Origin: Lactobacillales bacterium
GTDB taxonomy: Bacteria; Bacillota; Bacilli; Lactobacillales; Vagococcaceae
Length of the DNA: 46,233 nucleotides
Assembly: GCA_015654945.1 (NCBI GenBank)
Contig: JAATGB010000098.1
Location: forward strand, 1-46,233
Direction of reading: 5' to 3'
Shown: piece by piece, positions 29,162 to 38,511 of the stretch
How positions within the stretch are numbered: position 1 is the first letter of the stretch
Layout of the letters: every line of letters starts with the position of its first letter
Translations under genes and position numbers: made by a program
The notes under the pieces: generated by a model
What the model saw: the letters and a program-made list of their open reading frames with translations, nothing else
The model's database searches: none
Told to the model about the DNA's origin: nothing

Positions 29162-30586
29162 TTGGAAAGAGCTTTGAAACAAGTAAAAGCAAAGGACAGT
29201 TTTGTTGTGAGATTGTCAGCCCCTCTGAATAACACTGATTTTGAAGTCTTAAATTTTCTTTATCAACCAGTAATTGGTGCACATGCCTATGCTTTATGGA
29301 TGGCGTTAAAAGCGGAATTAGTAGAAACTCAATTCGAAAGTACTATCAGCTTACATGCCGAATTGTTTGAACGGATGGATAGTAGTATTCCTGATTTTTA
29401 TAATAGTCGGATCAAGTTAGAAGGAATTGGACTGTTGAAAACTTTTACCAAAGAAGTGGATTACGGACGCGATTTTGTCTATCTATTGTTGCCACCATCG
29501 ACGCCAGAAAAATTTTTCCAAGATGAGCTTTTGAGCTTGTTATTACTAGAAAAAGTAGGTGAAAAAAGGTTTAAACGTCTAATTCAACGCTTTGCTATCC
29601 CTAAGTTTAACGCTAATGAATACCATGAAATTACCAAAAAATTTCTGGATGTGTATGGTTTTCAGTCTGAAAGATTCCAAGCGCAATCAGAAGTTTTAGC
29701 GGAAGGGAAGAGCCATTTTTATTCGGCAGATGAACCGAAAAAAGCAACTGCTGTATCGGATTCGTTTGATTGGACTTATTTTAAAGGTTTGCTTAGTGGA
29801 CTTTATGTGGAAGCGAGTAGTATTGAAAATCTAAAAGAAACAATCTATACGTGGCACCATTTATACGGAATAAACGAATTGGAAATGCGTGATTTTTTGT
29901 CACAATCAGTCGATTATGTAACAAATGAAATTAATCAGAAAGAAGTAGAAAAGAATATTTATCAAGCCTTTCATCAAGAAAAACAGCAGGAAAGTGTTGT
30001 AAATCATTCTTCAGAAACGTCATTATCAGTAGAAGATAAACAAAAATATCGTTACAATAGCTTGCTGCTAAATGGATTTTCAGAAGGTGAAATCGGTGTG
30101 ATCGTTTCCAGTGAAAGTATTGCGCCAATGATTTTTTTGGAGGCAATTAAGAATCAAAAAGGCGGGTTTGTATCTAGATATGAAACGTGGGCAGTGGAAA
30201 GTATTAAGAAAAATGCCAATTTGCCAGATGCGGTCATCAATGTTCTGATTCATTACGTTTTAGTCGCGCAAGGAAATGCGACGTTTGATCAAAAATATGC
30301 GGAACGGATTGCCAATGATTGGGCGCAGAAGCAAATCAGTTCTCCTGAAATGGCGATGGAAAAAGTCAAAGAATTGTTGCAAGAAAAAAATGCGCGACAA
30401 GCAAAGCGTAACCAACCGCAAGCAGCCTATGCACGAAACAAAGCCGGCTCGAATCGAAAAGAATCGTTGCCAGATTGGGCAAACCATGAAGTCGTAGCAG
30501 AAACCCCCTTAACCAAAGAGGAAGAAGCTTACTTTGAACAACGAATGAAAAGATTGGAAACAAATAACAAAGGTGGTGAAAGATAA
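29162..30586 (+). CDS. dnaB: Replication initiation and membrane attachment protein DnaB
   Basis: 474 residues from a TTG at 29162, 7 nt after agggggg-like agggg (29149-29154). An ATG at 29108 inside nrdR lacks a ribosome site and is rejected. This is the Firmicutes DnaB (not the helicase), which helps load the replicative helicase with DnaD and DnaI; it has winged-helix and DnaD-like domains. Its C-terminal tail (RKESLPDWA ... ETPLT ... YFEQRMKRLE, 30455-30559) reappears in the prophage replisome organizer. The last base of its stop overlaps the dnaI ATG. Confidence 0.92.
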   Translation: MERALKQVKAKDSFVVRLSAPLNNTDFEVLNFLYQPVIGAHAYALWMALKAELVETQFESTISLHAELFERMDSSIPDFYNSRIKLEGIGLLKTFTKEVDYGRDFVYLLLPPSTPEKFFQDELLSLLLLEKVGEKRFKRLIQRFAIPKFNANEYHEITKKFLDVYGFQSERFQAQSEVLAEGKSHFYSADEPKKATAVSDSFDWTYFKGLLSGLYVEASSIENLKETIYTWHHLYGINELEMRDFLSQSVDYVTNEINQKEVEKNIYQAFHQEKQQESVVNHSSETSLSVEDKQKYRYNSLLLNGFSEGEIGVIVSSESIAPMIFLEAIKNQKGGFVSRYETWAVESIKKNANLPDAVINVLIHYVLVAQGNATFDQKYAERIANDWAQKQISSPEMAMEKVKELLQEKNARQAKRNQPQAAYARNKAGSNRKESLPDWANHEVVAETPLTKEEEAYFEQRMKRLETNNKGGER

Positions 30587-31515
30587 TGGAAGATGTAGGC
30601 AGAGAGATGTCAAAAGTTTTACAGTCCAGAGAACTGGATGAACGTTTTGATACCTTAATTCAAGCGGTTTTAAATGATGAAGATGTGCAAGCTTTTATTT
30701 TAGAAAACAGAGAACGGTTAACGGATGCAGATATTCAAAAGAGCTATGCAAAGCTCTATGAATTCGTTCAAGAAAAGAAAAAATTCCAATTGAAAGATCC
30801 GACCATGCTTGCGCCAGGCTATGAGCCCCAATTATTTTTGAATTTCCATTACATTGATGTTGCATACATTCCCACAAAAGATCTTTTACTTAAGCAACGT
30901 GAAGCCATGATTCGCAGTCGGGTTCGTGCGATGAATATGCCAAAGGACATTCGTGAAGCAAAGCTTGTTCAATTTACGCAAACGAAAGAACGCAGCCAAG
31001 CGCTGGATGCGGTGATGGATTTTCTTGATGCTTATGAACAGGATCCCAAAGGTTTTTATAAGGGATTGTATTTGCAAGGATCTTTTGGCGTTGGAAAAAG
31101 TTATTTGCTTGGAGCGCTAGCCAATGAATTAGCCGAAAAAGGCTTTGTGAGCACGCTTGTTCATTTCCCAACCTTTGCGGTAGAGATGAAGCAAGCAATT
31201 GGGAAAGATACCATGCTGGACAAGTTAGAGGCGATTAAGACCTCTCCAGTATTAATGCTCGATGATATTGGGGCTGATTCGATGAGCAGCTGGATTCGTG
31301 ACGATGTGTTGGGAATTATTTTACAATATCGAATGCAAGAACAGTTACCAACATTTTTCTCTTCTAATTTTGATATGAAGCAATTAGAAGAAGAGCATCT
31401 AAGAATTTCTCAACGTGGCGAAGATGAGCCTTTGAAAGCAAAGCGGATTATGGAGAGAATTCGTTATCTCGCAGATGAGATTCACATGGTGGGAATCAAT
31501 CGTAGAAATAAGTGA
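30586..31515 (+). CDS. dnaI: Primosomal helicase loader DnaI
   Basis: 309-residue AAA+ ATPase: Walker A GSFGVGKS (165-172), Walker B VLMLDDIG, and the sensor segment PTFFSSNFD. It loads the replicative helicase onto DNA. B. subtilis DnaI has a zinc site in its N-terminal domain with a C-x2-C motif; here the matching region (EKKKFQLKDPTML) has no cysteine, as I recall also for streptococcal DnaI. Start and stop overlap with dnaB (TAATG) shows coupling. Confidence 0.96.
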   Translation: MEDVGREMSKVLQSRELDERFDTLIQAVLNDEDVQAFILENRERLTDADIQKSYAKLYEFVQEKKKFQLKDPTMLAPGYEPQLFLNFHYIDVAYIPTKDLLLKQREAMIRSRVRAMNMPKDIREAKLVQFTQTKERSQALDAVMDFLDAYEQDPKGFYKGLYLQGSFGVGKSYLLGALANELAEKGFVSTLVHFPTFAVEMKQAIGKDTMLDKLEAIKTSPVLMLDDIGADSMSSWIRDDVLGIILQYRMQEQLPTFFSSNFDMKQLEEEHLRISQRGEDEPLKAKRIMERIRYLADEIHMVGINRRNK

Positions 31516-31527
31516 AAAATTATAAAG

Positions 31528-31573
31528 AAAAAAGAGTTCACTCAACTAGCAAAACTTGGGTGAACTCTTTTTT
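31528..31573. terminator. Bidirectional terminator between dnaI and the M29 peptidase
   Basis: A long stem (about 31528-31545 with 31556-31573) with A/T tails on both sides. Confidence 0.92.
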
Positions 31574-31599
31574 CTAAAGCAGATCCGACTGAAGCAACA

Positions 31600-32838
31600 T
31601 TATGCCCAATCACCATTCCGGAAAAGCGGCACAATCGTTCCATCCGAACGAAGACCGTCAATATTCATTTTTGCTGATCCAATCATGAAATCGACATGTG
31701 TTTGGCTTCGGTTTAATCCAGCAGCTTCTAATTCTTCCTCGCTCATTGTGGTCCCACCCTTAAGGCTAAAAGCATAGGCAGATCCAAGTGCTAAATGATT
31801 AGAGGCATTTTCATCAAACAAGGTATTATAAAAAGTAATTCCTGATTGCGAAATGGGTGAAGGATCAGGGACTAAAGCAACTTCTCCTAAGCTTTTTGCT
31901 CCTGCATCTGTTTCTAATAGTTTTTCTAGCACTTCTTGTCCTTGCTCGGCAGAAACGGCAACGACCTTGCCTTTTTCAAAAGTAAACTTCATACCTGTAA
32001 GAGTATTTCCTGCATAGCTTAAAGGTTTTGTGCTTGAAACAACACCATCAATTCTTCGGCGATCAGGAGCTGTAAAGACTTCCTCGGTTGGCATATTTGC
32101 CATGAATTTTTCGCCGCGGCTGTTAAAGCTGCCTGCCCCTTCCCATAGATGGTTTTTTGGTAATCCGATGGTAAGATCTGTCCCAGGTGCTGTATAGTGC
32201 AATGCATCAAATTGTTCTTGATTTAATTCAGCTGCTTTGGTTGCGAGTTTCGCATCGTGTGCTTGCCAAGCTGCAACGGGATCTGTTTCGTAAATTCGCG
32301 TTGTTTTAAAAATTTGATCCCAAAGTGCATCGACTTGTTCCTCTGGTGAAGCTAAATCGGGGAAGACTTTGGCAGCCCAGTTTGGACCAGCAGCAGCAAC
32401 GACAGTCCAACTCATTTTGTTTGCTTGCGTTGCCTGACGCAAAGCAAATAATGCTTTGCCAGATGCTTGTTGGTAAACGGCAACTCGGTGCGGATCAACG
32501 GTTGCTAATGCATCAGGATCTGAGCTGACAACGCTGATTCGGCTCGCTCCCTTTTCGACGAAAGAATTTACTTCCTCAACTTTGTAAGCAGGAATGGTGG
32601 TAAGAAATTTATCAGCTGCATGGCTAAGAAATTCTTTTTGAATAATATCATCCTGCCACTGAACGATGACTTCCGCTGCACCTAATTGATAAGCTTCTTG
32701 TACAATTAAGCGTGCAAGCTCTTGTTGTTCGACAGCTATATTTAAAACCACGCTGTGATTGTGCGAAACATTCACCCCGACTGCAGCAATTAATTTCGCA
32801 TATTTTTCTAAGTTTTCTTTGAATTTAGGTAAAGTCAC
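31600..32838 (-). CDS. M29-family metallo-aminopeptidase (PepS/AmpS-like)
   Basis: 412 residues, cytoplasmic. It has the M29 family layout: MTLPKFKENLEKYAKLI start, the GLPKNHLWEGAG segment, the metal-ligand region TEEVFTAPDR, and the later HVDFMIGS stretch. These enzymes release N-terminal residues from peptides with two metal ions; in lactic acid bacteria PepS serves peptide use. Monocistronic leftward, ending at a shared terminator. Confidence 0.92.
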   Translation of the reverse strand: MTLPKFKENLEKYAKLIAAVGVNVSHNHSVVLNIAVEQQELARLIVQEAYQLGAAEVIVQWQDDIIQKEFLSHAADKFLTTIPAYKVEEVNSFVEKGASRISVVSSDPDALATVDPHRVAVYQQASGKALFALRQATQANKMSWTVVAAAGPNWAAKVFPDLASPEEQVDALWDQIFKTTRIYETDPVAAWQAHDAKLATKAAELNQEQFDALHYTAPGTDLTIGLPKNHLWEGAGSFNSRGEKFMANMPTEEVFTAPDRRRIDGVVSSTKPLSYAGNTLTGMKFTFEKGKVVAVSAEQGQEVLEKLLETDAGAKSLGEVALVPDPSPISQSGITFYNTLFDENASNHLALGSAYAFSLKGGTTMSEEELEAAGLNRSQTHVDFMIGSAKMNIDGLRSDGTIVPLFRNGDWA

Positions 32839-33161
32839 ATTCCATCCTCCTATTCACTAATTCGCGATAATATACTTGATATCATAACATAAAAGGCATT
32901 TTTCATCAATTTATTGAACAAGGAATAAATAAGGTGCTGCGTGAGACATTTATAAGTAAAACTGTTGGTTTTATTTAGCCATTGCTTGAAATAGTACATT
33001 TAAAACAACATCCTTTTTTTTTCCTAAAGAACATGCTACAATAATTACAGAAACAAGGAGACACCTTAGTTTTATAGTAAAGGTGGCATGTATGAAAAGT
33101 GTTTATGTCTATTTAAGCTTGTTAACTTGGTAGGTACATAAAGAAGGAGAGGTAGAAGACT
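32839..33161. other. 323-bp intergenic region with the TetR gene leader
   Basis: No clear gene. An extended -10 box TGCTACAAT (33034-33042) points rightward to the TetR gene and implies a leader of about 110 nt. That leader has a CACCTT / AAGGTG hairpin (33062-33067 with 33080-33085) and a 13-codon ORF (33092-33133) with aaaggtgg before it. Whether the mini-ORF is translated is unknown. Confidence 0.45.
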
Positions 33162-33743
33162 ATGGCTAGAAAAAAAACTATAACTAAGGATCAAATTTTG
33201 AATGCCGCATATAACGTTGTCGCTACAGAAGGTTTCTCTCGTTTTACTGCCCGTAATATCGCTAGCAAAATGAAGTGTTCAACACAACCGATTTATCTAG
33301 AATTCAAAAATATGGATGATTTGAAAGCTGCTTTGTTTGAAAAAATTAGAAACTATTTAGAGAATGATCTTTTCTCTGTTGAAAAAACGGGGGATCACTT
33401 AATTGACTTGGTCTTAAATTATACGGAGTTTGCAGTAAAAGAAAAGGCCATGTATCGTGCATTGTATATTGAAAACTATTCTGGGAATGACGTCATGAAT
33501 AAATTCAGTCATGAGGTTTTTGACAAAACGATTGCCAAAGAAGCCCGGTTGAAAGATATTTCTCAAGAGAAAAAACAGTTATTGTTTGCTGGCACCTGGA
33601 TTGTTGCTACTGGATTAGCTTCATTGATGTCGAGTGGGTTGATCAATCTCAGTCAAAAAGAAATAATTTCGATTACTGAAAATACAGTTCAAAATATTTT
33701 ATCAAATGAAGAACCTCCTTTTAACTTAGAACATTCCTTTTAA
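33162..33743 (+). CDS. TetR/AcrR-family transcriptional regulator
   Basis: 193 residues. The N-terminal helix-turn-helix (about 8-55) has the TetR pattern I-L-N-A-A-Y-x-V-V-A-T-E-G and TARNIASKMKCSTQPIYLEFKNMDDL. The ligand domain is not diagnostic. The ATG follows ggagagg. No transporter or enzyme adjoins on either side, so the target is unknown; it may only control itself or act at a distance. Confidence 0.9.
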   Translation: MARKKTITKDQILNAAYNVVATEGFSRFTARNIASKMKCSTQPIYLEFKNMDDLKAALFEKIRNYLENDLFSVEKTGDHLIDLVLNYTEFAVKEKAMYRALYIENYSGNDVMNKFSHEVFDKTIAKEARLKDISQEKKQLLFAGTWIVATGLASLMSSGLINLSQKEIISITENTVQNILSNEEPPFNLEHSF

Positions 33744-33772
33744 AAACAATAAAATAGAATAAAGAAGCAAGC

Positions 33773-33816
33773 AGCCTCTGCTGGATCCTAAAGGGAATTC
33801 AGTAGAGACTTTTTTC
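33773..33816 (+). terminator. Intrinsic terminator of the TetR gene
   Basis: An imperfect stem of about 14 bp (CCTCTGCTGGATCC pairing with the GGAATTCAGTAGAG region, some G-U pairs) before six Ts. Confidence 0.8.
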
Positions 33817-33874
33817 ATGTAATGGAGAGTGAAGACTTTAATTTAGTAATTTAAACAGAAAGAGCAAGTTTTAA

Positions 33875-33903
33875 TTGTCATTAAATGCAATCTATAATAT
33901 GAT
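33875..33903 (+). promoter_or_regulatory. lepA promoter
   Basis: TTGTCA (33875-33880) and TATGAT (33898-33903) are separated by 17 bp. Confidence 0.65.
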
Positions 33904-33990
33904 AGAACAGTGACTGTGCGTGTATAGTTAGGGAAAGTATAAATAATCAAAATTAATTCGTAGTAACAGAGAAAGTAGGATATAAAAAGA

Positions 33991-35826
33991 ATGAATATAG
34001 CAGAAATGAAAAAAAGACAAAGTAAGATTCGTAATTTCTCTATTATTGCTCATATAGATCATGGTAAATCAACTCTTGCAGATCGAATTTTGGAAATGAC
34101 CCATACGGTTTCTAGTCGAGAAATGCAGGAGCAATTATTGGATTCTATGGATTTAGAACGCGAACGTGGGATTACGATCAAATTGAATGCTGTGGAGCTT
34201 AATTACACCGCACATGATGGAGAAACGTATATCTTTCATTTGATAGACACTCCCGGGCATGTGGATTTCACCTATGAAGTTTCTCGCAGCTTGGCAGCTT
34301 GTGAGGGAGCTGTCTTGGTGGTTGATGCTGCTCAGGGAATTGAAGCTCAGACATTAGCAAATGTTTATTTGGCTTTGGATAATGACTTAGAGATTTTACC
34401 GGTCATTAATAAAATTGATTTACCGGCTGCGGATCCAGAACGTGTCCGGGGCGAAATTGAAGATGTAATTGGCATTGACGCGAGCCAAGCTGTTTTGGCA
34501 AGTGCTAAATCTGGGATTGGCATTGAAGACATCTTGGAACAAATCGTCCAGGCTGTACCTGCGCCTACTGGACAAATAGAAGCACCTTTAAAAGCGCTAA
34601 TTTTTGATTCAATCTATGATAGTTATCGCGGTGTCGTCTTAAATGTGCGAATCTTTGATGGAATCGTCAAACCAGGTGACACAATTATGTTGATGAATAA
34701 TGGTAAAAAGTTTGAAGTAACGGAAGTGGGTGTATTTTCGCCGAAAGCAATTACTAGAGATTTTTTAATGGTCGGCGATGTTGGCTATATTACAGCGAGT
34801 ATTAAAACAGTTAAGGATACACATGTCGGTGATACTGTGACCTTGGCAGAAAATCCAGCTGAAGAGGCCTTAGCAGGCTATCGAAAGATGAACCCAATGG
34901 TCTATTGTGGACTTTATCCGATTGATACCTCGCGATACAATGAGTTACGGGAAGCCTTAGAAAAATTACAATTGAATGATGCGGCGCTTCAGTTTGAAGC
35001 GGAAACTTCTCAGGCACTTGGCTTTGGGTTTCGTTGTGGCTTCTTAGGACTATTGCATATGGACGTCGTACAAGAGCGACTAGAAAGAGAATTTAATCTA
35101 TCACTGATCACGACAGCTCCCTCGGTAATTTATCATGTGAACAAAACGGATGGCACACAGATCATAGTGGACAATCCTGCTGAGTTTCCAGATCCAGGTA
35201 CGATTTCATCCGTTGAAGAACCTTATGTGAAGGCATCTATTATGGTTCCAAATGAATATGTTGGGGCGGTTATGGAAATTTCACAGCGAAAACGTGGGGA
35301 CTTTTTAACTATGGACTACTTGGATGAATATCGTGTAAACGTGATTTATGAAATTCCTTTATCTGAAATTGTTTTCGATTTCTTTGATCGACTAAAATCC
35401 AGTACGAAGGGATACGCATCGCTCGATTATGAGCTTATTGGGTATCAAGAAAGCCGCTTAGTTAAGATGGATATCTTGTTAAATGCGGAAACTGTCGATG
35501 CATTGAGTTTTATTGTTCATCGTGATTTTGCCTATGAGCGTGGAAAAGGAATTGTAGAAAAATTAAAAAAACTGATTCCAAGACAGCAATTTGAAGTACC
35601 AATTCAAGCAGCGATTGGCCAAAAAATTGTGGCTCGTTCCGATATCAAAGCTTTACGCAAAAATGTTTTGGCAAAATGTTATGGCGGTGATGTTTCACGT
35701 AAACGTAAACTTCTGGAAAAACAAAAAGATGGTAAAAAACGTATGAAGCAAATTGGATCCGTTGAAGTGCCGCAGGAAGCCTTCATGGCAATTTTGAAGA
35801 TGGATGACGACGAACCGAAGAAATAG
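33991..35826 (+). CDS. lepA: Elongation factor 4 (LepA)
   Basis: 611-residue translational GTPase. G1 is AHIDHGKST, the switch region [10 protein letters not shown]3 is DTPGHVD and G4 is NKIDLP. The unique C-terminal domain ends with [18 protein letters not shown]. LepA acts on ribosomes during initiation and stress. Full length, so the prophage inserted next to it without breaking it. Confidence 0.98.
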   Translation: MNIAEMKKRQSKIRNFSIIAHIDHGKSTLADRILEMTHTVSSREMQEQLLDSMDLERERGITIKLNAVELNYTAHDGETYIFHLIDTPGHVDFTYEVSRSLAACEGAVLVVDAAQGIEAQTLANVYLALDNDLEILPVINKIDLPAADPERVRGEIEDVIGIDASQAVLASAKSGIGIEDILEQIVQAVPAPTGQIEAPLKALIFDSIYDSYRGVVLNVRIFDGIVKPGDTIMLMNNGKKFEVTEVGVFSPKAITRDFLMVGDVGYITASIKTVKDTHVGDTVTLAENPAEEALAGYRKMNPMVYCGLYPIDTSRYNELREALEKLQLNDAALQFEAETSQALGFGFRCGFLGLLHMDVVQERLEREFNLSLITTAPSVIYHVNKTDGTQIIVDNPAEFPDPGTISSVEEPYVKASIMVPNEYVGAVMEISQRKRGDFLTMDYLDEYRVNVIYEIPLSEIVFDFFDRLKSSTKGYASLDYELIGYQESRLVKMDILLNAETVDALSFIVHRDFAYERGKGIVEKLKKLIPRQQFEVPIQAAIGQKIVARSDIKALRKNVLAKCYGGDVSRKRKLLEKQKDGKKRMKQIGSVEVPQEAFMAILKMDDDEPKK

Positions 35827-35874
35827 CAAGGAATTACAAGATAAATAAATATTTTAACACGAAAAAATAATAGA

Positions 35875-35923
35875 TTTGCCTACCATTTGCCAACATCAGG
35901 GCTTACGGTAGGCAAACTTTTTT
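35875..35923 (+). terminator. lepA terminator and probable left prophage junction
   Basis: TTTGCCTACC (35875-35884) and GGTAGGCAAA (35907-35916) form a perfect 10-bp stem followed by C and seven Ts. The loop starts with a second ATTTGCC copy. The integrase stop lies at the edge, so attL should be within about 35830-35922; the core cannot be fixed without the right end. Confidence 0.7.
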
Positions 35924-37056
35924 TATTTAGAAATTCTTTCTTCGAAGATATCAACAGTTTCTTGTTGCATTTTTTTAGTTAAATGAGAGTAAGTATCTGT
36001 CGTAGTAGAAGCACGAGAATGTCCTAGCCTTTCTTGAATCGCTTTTATTTTTGCACCCGATTCCATGAGCAGCGTTGCGTGTGTGTGTCGCAACGAATGA
36101 AAATTAAAGTCAATGCCTAACTTCCTTTGGATGTTCGTGCAAGACCATTTTATTGAATTCGGAGTGACGAGCTTACCATTTTCTTTAGTGCAAACGAAAT
36201 TGCTATCCTGATATTCCGCTTGGTAGAACATCTTATGTTCTAATTGATGTTTTCTGTGAGTTTTCAACTCTCTATACAGAGTTTCACCAAAGGAAATCTC
36301 TCTATACGAAGATTGAGTTTTCGGTGTTCCAATTTGCCAACCGCCGTATGTGTTAATGATTGTTTTATTTACTTTGAGTGTTTTTTCTTCTAGATTAACG
36401 CAATCCCATGTCAATCCGCACACTTCTCCTCGGCGCATTCCGGTATGAAAGCCAAGGAGTAGGGGAATATAAAAAGAATTTTCAGGTCCAACGAACCCTA
36501 AAATCTTTTTGTAATCTTCAATTGTATTTACTTTTAGTTTTTCTTTTGTTTTTTTGTTATATTGATCATATTTGGGCATTTCAATGTACTGCATAGGATT
36601 GCTTTTAATAAGTTGCCAAGGATAAACAGCTTTTTTTAGCGCTCCTTTTAGCACTGTTACAATAATTTCTACAGTATGCTTTGCCAAGCCCATATCGGGT
36701 AATTCATTAACTAATTCTTGTAATTTTGCCGGACCAAGTGACTTCAATTTTAATTTTCCAATTTCAGGTTTGATATATTTTTTTATCACGTTTAGATAAT
36801 TAATTTGTGTGTTGTATTTAAGATTCTTTTTTACGTAATTTTCGTACCAGTAATCAAAATAATCAGAAACACTGATATTTGATAGATCAATACTTTCTCC
36901 GTTTTCGTAATCAGTTATAGCTTTTCTTAGCGCAGCCTCCGCCTCTGGTTTCGTCAACCCGCCTACACGTTCGATTCTTTGCCTTTTTCCATCAATTTTG
37001 GCAGCTTCAAACGAATAATACCATTTTTCGCCACGTTTCCTAACAGAACCTTCCAT
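35923..37056 (-). CDS. Prophage tyrosine integrase
   Basis: 377 residues. An N-terminal arm-binding domain (SVRKRGEKWYYSFE) and SAM-like core-binding domain (about 60-160) precede the catalytic domain. The catalytic set is visible: Arg in TGMRRGEVCGL (208/209), H320-x-x-R323 in HSLRHTH, H346 in LGHS and the nucleophile Y356 in TYSHL. It integrates and excises the phage. ATG 37056 is preferred to 37065, since aaagga overlaps the latter. It faces lepA, the usual arrangement at attL. Confidence 0.95.
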   Translation of the reverse strand: MEGSVRKRGEKWYYSFEAAKIDGKRQRIERVGGLTKPEAEAALRKAITDYENGESIDLSNISVSDYFDYWYENYVKKNLKYNTQINYLNVIKKYIKPEIGKLKLKSLGPAKLQELVNELPDMGLAKHTVEIIVTVLKGALKKAVYPWQLIKSNPMQYIEMPKYDQYNKKTKEKLKVNTIEDYKKILGFVGPENSFYIPLLLGFHTGMRRGEVCGLTWDCVNLEEKTLKVNKTIINTYGGWQIGTPKTQSSYREISFGETLYRELKTHRKHQLEHKMFYQAEYQDSNFVCTKENGKLVTPNSIKWSCTNIQRKLGIDFNFHSLRHTHATLLMESGAKIKAIQERLGHSRASTTTDTYSHLTKKMQQETVDIFEERISK

Positions 37057-37080
37057 ATTTGTCATTCCTTTCGTATTTTT

Positions 37081-37096
37081 TTCGTATAAATACGAA
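37081..37096. repeat. 16-bp palindrome upstream of integrase
   Basis: TTCGTATAAATACGAA is a perfect palindrome, with another TTCGTAT at 37070-37076 in direct orientation 11 bp away. A likely protein-binding site (repressor, excisionase or integrase arm). Confidence 0.6.
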
Positions 37097-37121
37097 TATA
37101 TGTTCTTCTTTAGTTGAAAAG

Positions 37122-37136
37122 AAAAGCCCGAAGGCT
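37122..37136 (-). terminator. Terminator of the prophage lipoprotein gene
   Basis: On the minus strand AGCC-TTCG-GGCT (a UUCG tetraloop in RNA) followed by TTTCTTTTC. Short but stable. Confidence 0.7.
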
Positions 37137-37146
37137 AGACTTCTTA

Positions 37147-37743
37147 TTATTGTATCGGAAAATCCGTTCTGCCAAATTCCGTACCTAAGCCATTTTCAGC
37201 GATGAGCGTGACAGGAGTTGTTGCATCAGTAAGTGTATACGCTACAGCCATTTGAACTGTACCACCCGGCTTAATTTCTTCCATTTGCGAATCTAAAAAT
37301 TTGCTGTCTGGTAAGGAAGCGACATTTAATTCATTGATTGCGTTTGGGTCGTTATCCTGAACAGCCTTAAAATTTGAAATCCAAGACGTGACAGGGTCTA
37401 TAGGCTGTGAGTTGTCGTAATCAGGAGCAACTAATGTATCGTACCAAAAAGCGATTACAGGGCTATCTCCATATTCATTTCCTGTTTCGCCCGGTTGAAT
37501 AATTTTGTGGTCAGTAATCTTTATTGTGTAAGTATTTCCTTTTAAAACTGTTCCATCAAAATTCGCATCTTTTGCGCTTTTAACAAAATCGCTACTTGTT
37601 TCTGATGTTTCTACAGCTGATTCTTTTACTACATCGGAACTTTCAACTTTTTTCGAATTGCTTGAAGAATTTTTTTCTGAACTACACGCTCCTAAAACCG
37701 CTAAGCTTAATACCAATAACCCTAATACTTTAACCTTTTTCAT
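37147..37743 (-). CDS. Prophage-encoded lipoprotein (DUF5067-like)
   Basis: 198 residues. A lipoprotein signal peptide with lipobox LGAC (Cys20), then a Ser/Lys/Glu-rich linker (about 21-55), then a beta-rich domain containing the YTIKITDHKII and KPGGTVQMAVAYTL strands, as in DUF5067 proteins. It would be anchored outside the cell membrane. Lying between repressor and integrase it would be expressed in the lysogen, the place where superinfection-exclusion or other lysogenic-conversion genes sit; that role is inferred. Its own hairpin terminator separates it from int. Confidence 0.8.
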   Translation of the reverse strand: MKKVKVLGLLVLSLAVLGACSSEKNSSSNSKKVESSDVVKESAVETSETSSDFVKSAKDANFDGTVLKGNTYTIKITDHKIIQPGETGNEYGDSPVIAFWYDTLVAPDYDNSQPIDPVTSWISNFKAVQDNDPNAINELNVASLPDSKFLDSQMEEIKPGGTVQMAVAYTLTDATTPVTLIAENGLGTEFGRTDFPIQ

Positions 37744-37765
37744 TTCTTTCTCTTCCTTCTATATT

Positions 37766-38434
37766 TTATCTACCTATAATAGCATATAAGTATTTGCCAA
37801 TAATTTTGACTTCAATATCCATATCGTTTGTATATTCAAATGCTTTATAATCAGGATTGTAACTATCAGGTTCAAATAAAATTCGATTTGGAGTCTTATA
37901 CATGTGTTTCAAAGTAGCCTCATATCCATTGATTATGACACCGCAAATATCTCCTTGCGAAACATCATCTGTTTTTAGCAAGATAGCTATTGCCCCATCT
38001 GGAATTACTCTATTCATGCTATCCCCATTGACTCTAAGAGCTATAAGATTTTCTTCACCGTATTTTTCAATTACTTCAGATTGGATTTCTATTTCTCCAT
38101 CGATTTCTTCTTCTGCGCCTTCGGGATTTGATGCTACAATTCTACCATAAATGGGGATCGTATTAGATTCAGATGTTGCACCAGATATAGGGATTTCAAA
38201 AGAACTTAGAAATTTGTTTACATATCCTTCTTTCCCATTTAATAAAAAATCAACTGGAACATTAAATAATGAACTTAATTTTGTCAATTCGTCAGTCTGA
38301 ACTTTTCTACTTCCGTTTTCTATCTTGTTCATCATAGACTTTTCTATTCCTAACCTTCGCGCAAGTTCGGCTTGACTCCAGTTCTTGGATTCTCTTAAAT
38401 TAATTATTCTAGAAATCATAGAATCATCTAACAT
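37766..38434 (-). CDS. CI-like prophage repressor (XRE HTH plus S24 peptidase)
   Basis: 222 residues. HTH at about 7-62 (WSQAELARRLGIEKSMMNKIENG), then a LexA/UmuD-type S24 domain with nucleophile Ser139 (NGDSMNRVIPDGA) and Lys176. Such repressors keep lysogeny and cut themselves when RecA is activated. The expected cleavage dipeptide, normally Ala-Gly, appears to be Ala101-Ser102 (GRIVASNPEG). The ATG at 38434 follows aaggag. It is divergent from the Cro-like gene. Confidence 0.93.
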   Translation of the reverse strand: MLDDSMISRIINLRESKNWSQAELARRLGIEKSMMNKIENGSRKVQTDELTKLSSLFNVPVDFLLNGKEGYVNKFLSSFEIPISGATSESNTIPIYGRIVASNPEGAEEEIDGEIEIQSEVIEKYGEENLIALRVNGDSMNRVIPDGAIAILLKTDDVSQGDICGVIINGYEATLKHMYKTPNRILFEPDSYNPDYKAFEYTNDMDIEVKIIGKYLYAIIGR

Positions 38435-38511
38435 TAGTCTTCTCCTTTCGTTGCTATTATGACAACAATTTTACCACTGATTTAAAATAATATATAAAAA
38501 AGTGCGAAAAA

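Noticed and set aside
35923-37056. Insertion as an ICE rather than a phage
   Set aside because: The repressor, antirepressor, YqaJ-RecT, replisome organizer and YopX set is phage-like; no relaxase or conjugation gene is present in the window.
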